Position numbers and translations under genes: made by a program. From NCBI GenBank assembly GCA_012523155.1, contig JAAYJB010000466.1:1-5195 (forward strand): a stretch of 5,195 nt of DNA. Direction: 5' to 3'. This document shows positions 5,164 to 5,195 of the stretch, piece by piece. The notes beneath the pieces are model-generated. The model ran no database searches, was not told the origin of the DNA, and worked only from the letters and a program-made list of their open reading frames with translations. This DNA comes from Synergistaceae bacterium. GTDB lineage: Bacteria > Synergistota > Synergistia > Synergistales > Aminobacteriaceae. How positions within the stretch are numbered: position 1 is the first letter of the stretch; every line of letters begins with the position of its first letter.

Positions 5164-5195
5164 TTGAAGACTGACCGGAAAGAAAAAGCTCGAAC
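5164..5195 (+). CDS. Start of a further operon gene (partial, TTG start)
   Basis: A TTG codon, well placed after AGGAGG, opens a frame with no stop up to the window end and encodes about ten residues with a basic, charged start (MKTDRKEKAR). It follows the RT stop by 15 bases, the same tight packing as the other genes, so the operon continues. Too little is visible to name the product. The TTG start may lower its translation relative to the upstream genes. Confidence 0.6.
   Translation, partial: MKTDRKEKAR

Noticed and set aside
1..5195. CRISPR array within the window
   Set aside because: Reading through, I see no regularly spaced repeats, and nearly every base is within a gene. The array must lie outside if it exists.

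Overview
The window is one densely packed operon, entirely on the + strand. It carries a CRISPR spacer-acquisition module (cas1, cas2 and a stand-alone reverse transcriptase) downstream of four genes that are not standard CRISPR genes. Base composition looks roughly half G+C. Ribosome binding sites are often strong (AGGAGG type) and one gene starts with TTG, which points to a bacterium. I cannot name the phylum. No transposase, tRNA, rRNA or CRISPR repeat is visible, and the CRISPR array and effector genes, if present, lie outside the window.

Layout: (1) bases 1-75, the last 24 codons of an upstream gene I do not recognise; (2) 77-586, an RNase HI-like protein with all four acidic catalytic residues; (3) 583-840, an 85-residue polar protein of unknown function ending in glycine; (4) 854-2038, a ThiF/MoeB/E1-like adenylating enzyme with an extra N-terminal region and two CxxC pairs; (5) about 2047-2832, a protein with a probable S1-type RNA-binding domain and possibly an N-terminal membrane anchor; (6) 2845-3846, Cas1; (7) 3865-4149, Cas2; (8) 4159-5148, a group II intron/CRISPR-type reverse transcriptase with no maturase or Cas1 fusion; (9) from 5164, the first codons of another gene, starting at TTG after a strong ribosome binding site.

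With the starts chosen here, gaps between genes run from a 4-base overlap to 18 bases, and I see no internal promoter or terminator, so co-transcription is likely. RT next to Cas1-Cas2 is the known signature of systems that can take spacers from RNA. The striking point is that separate RNase H and S1-like genes sit in the same operon: RT copies RNA, RNase H could remove the RNA strand of the hybrid, an S1 fold could hold the RNA, and Cas1-Cas2 would integrate the product. The ThiF-like enzyme with its small Gly-ending neighbour suggests that a protein-modification or adenylation step is attached to this module. That combination is the candidate undescribed system. The enzyme assignments rest on visible motifs; the joint pathway is inference.
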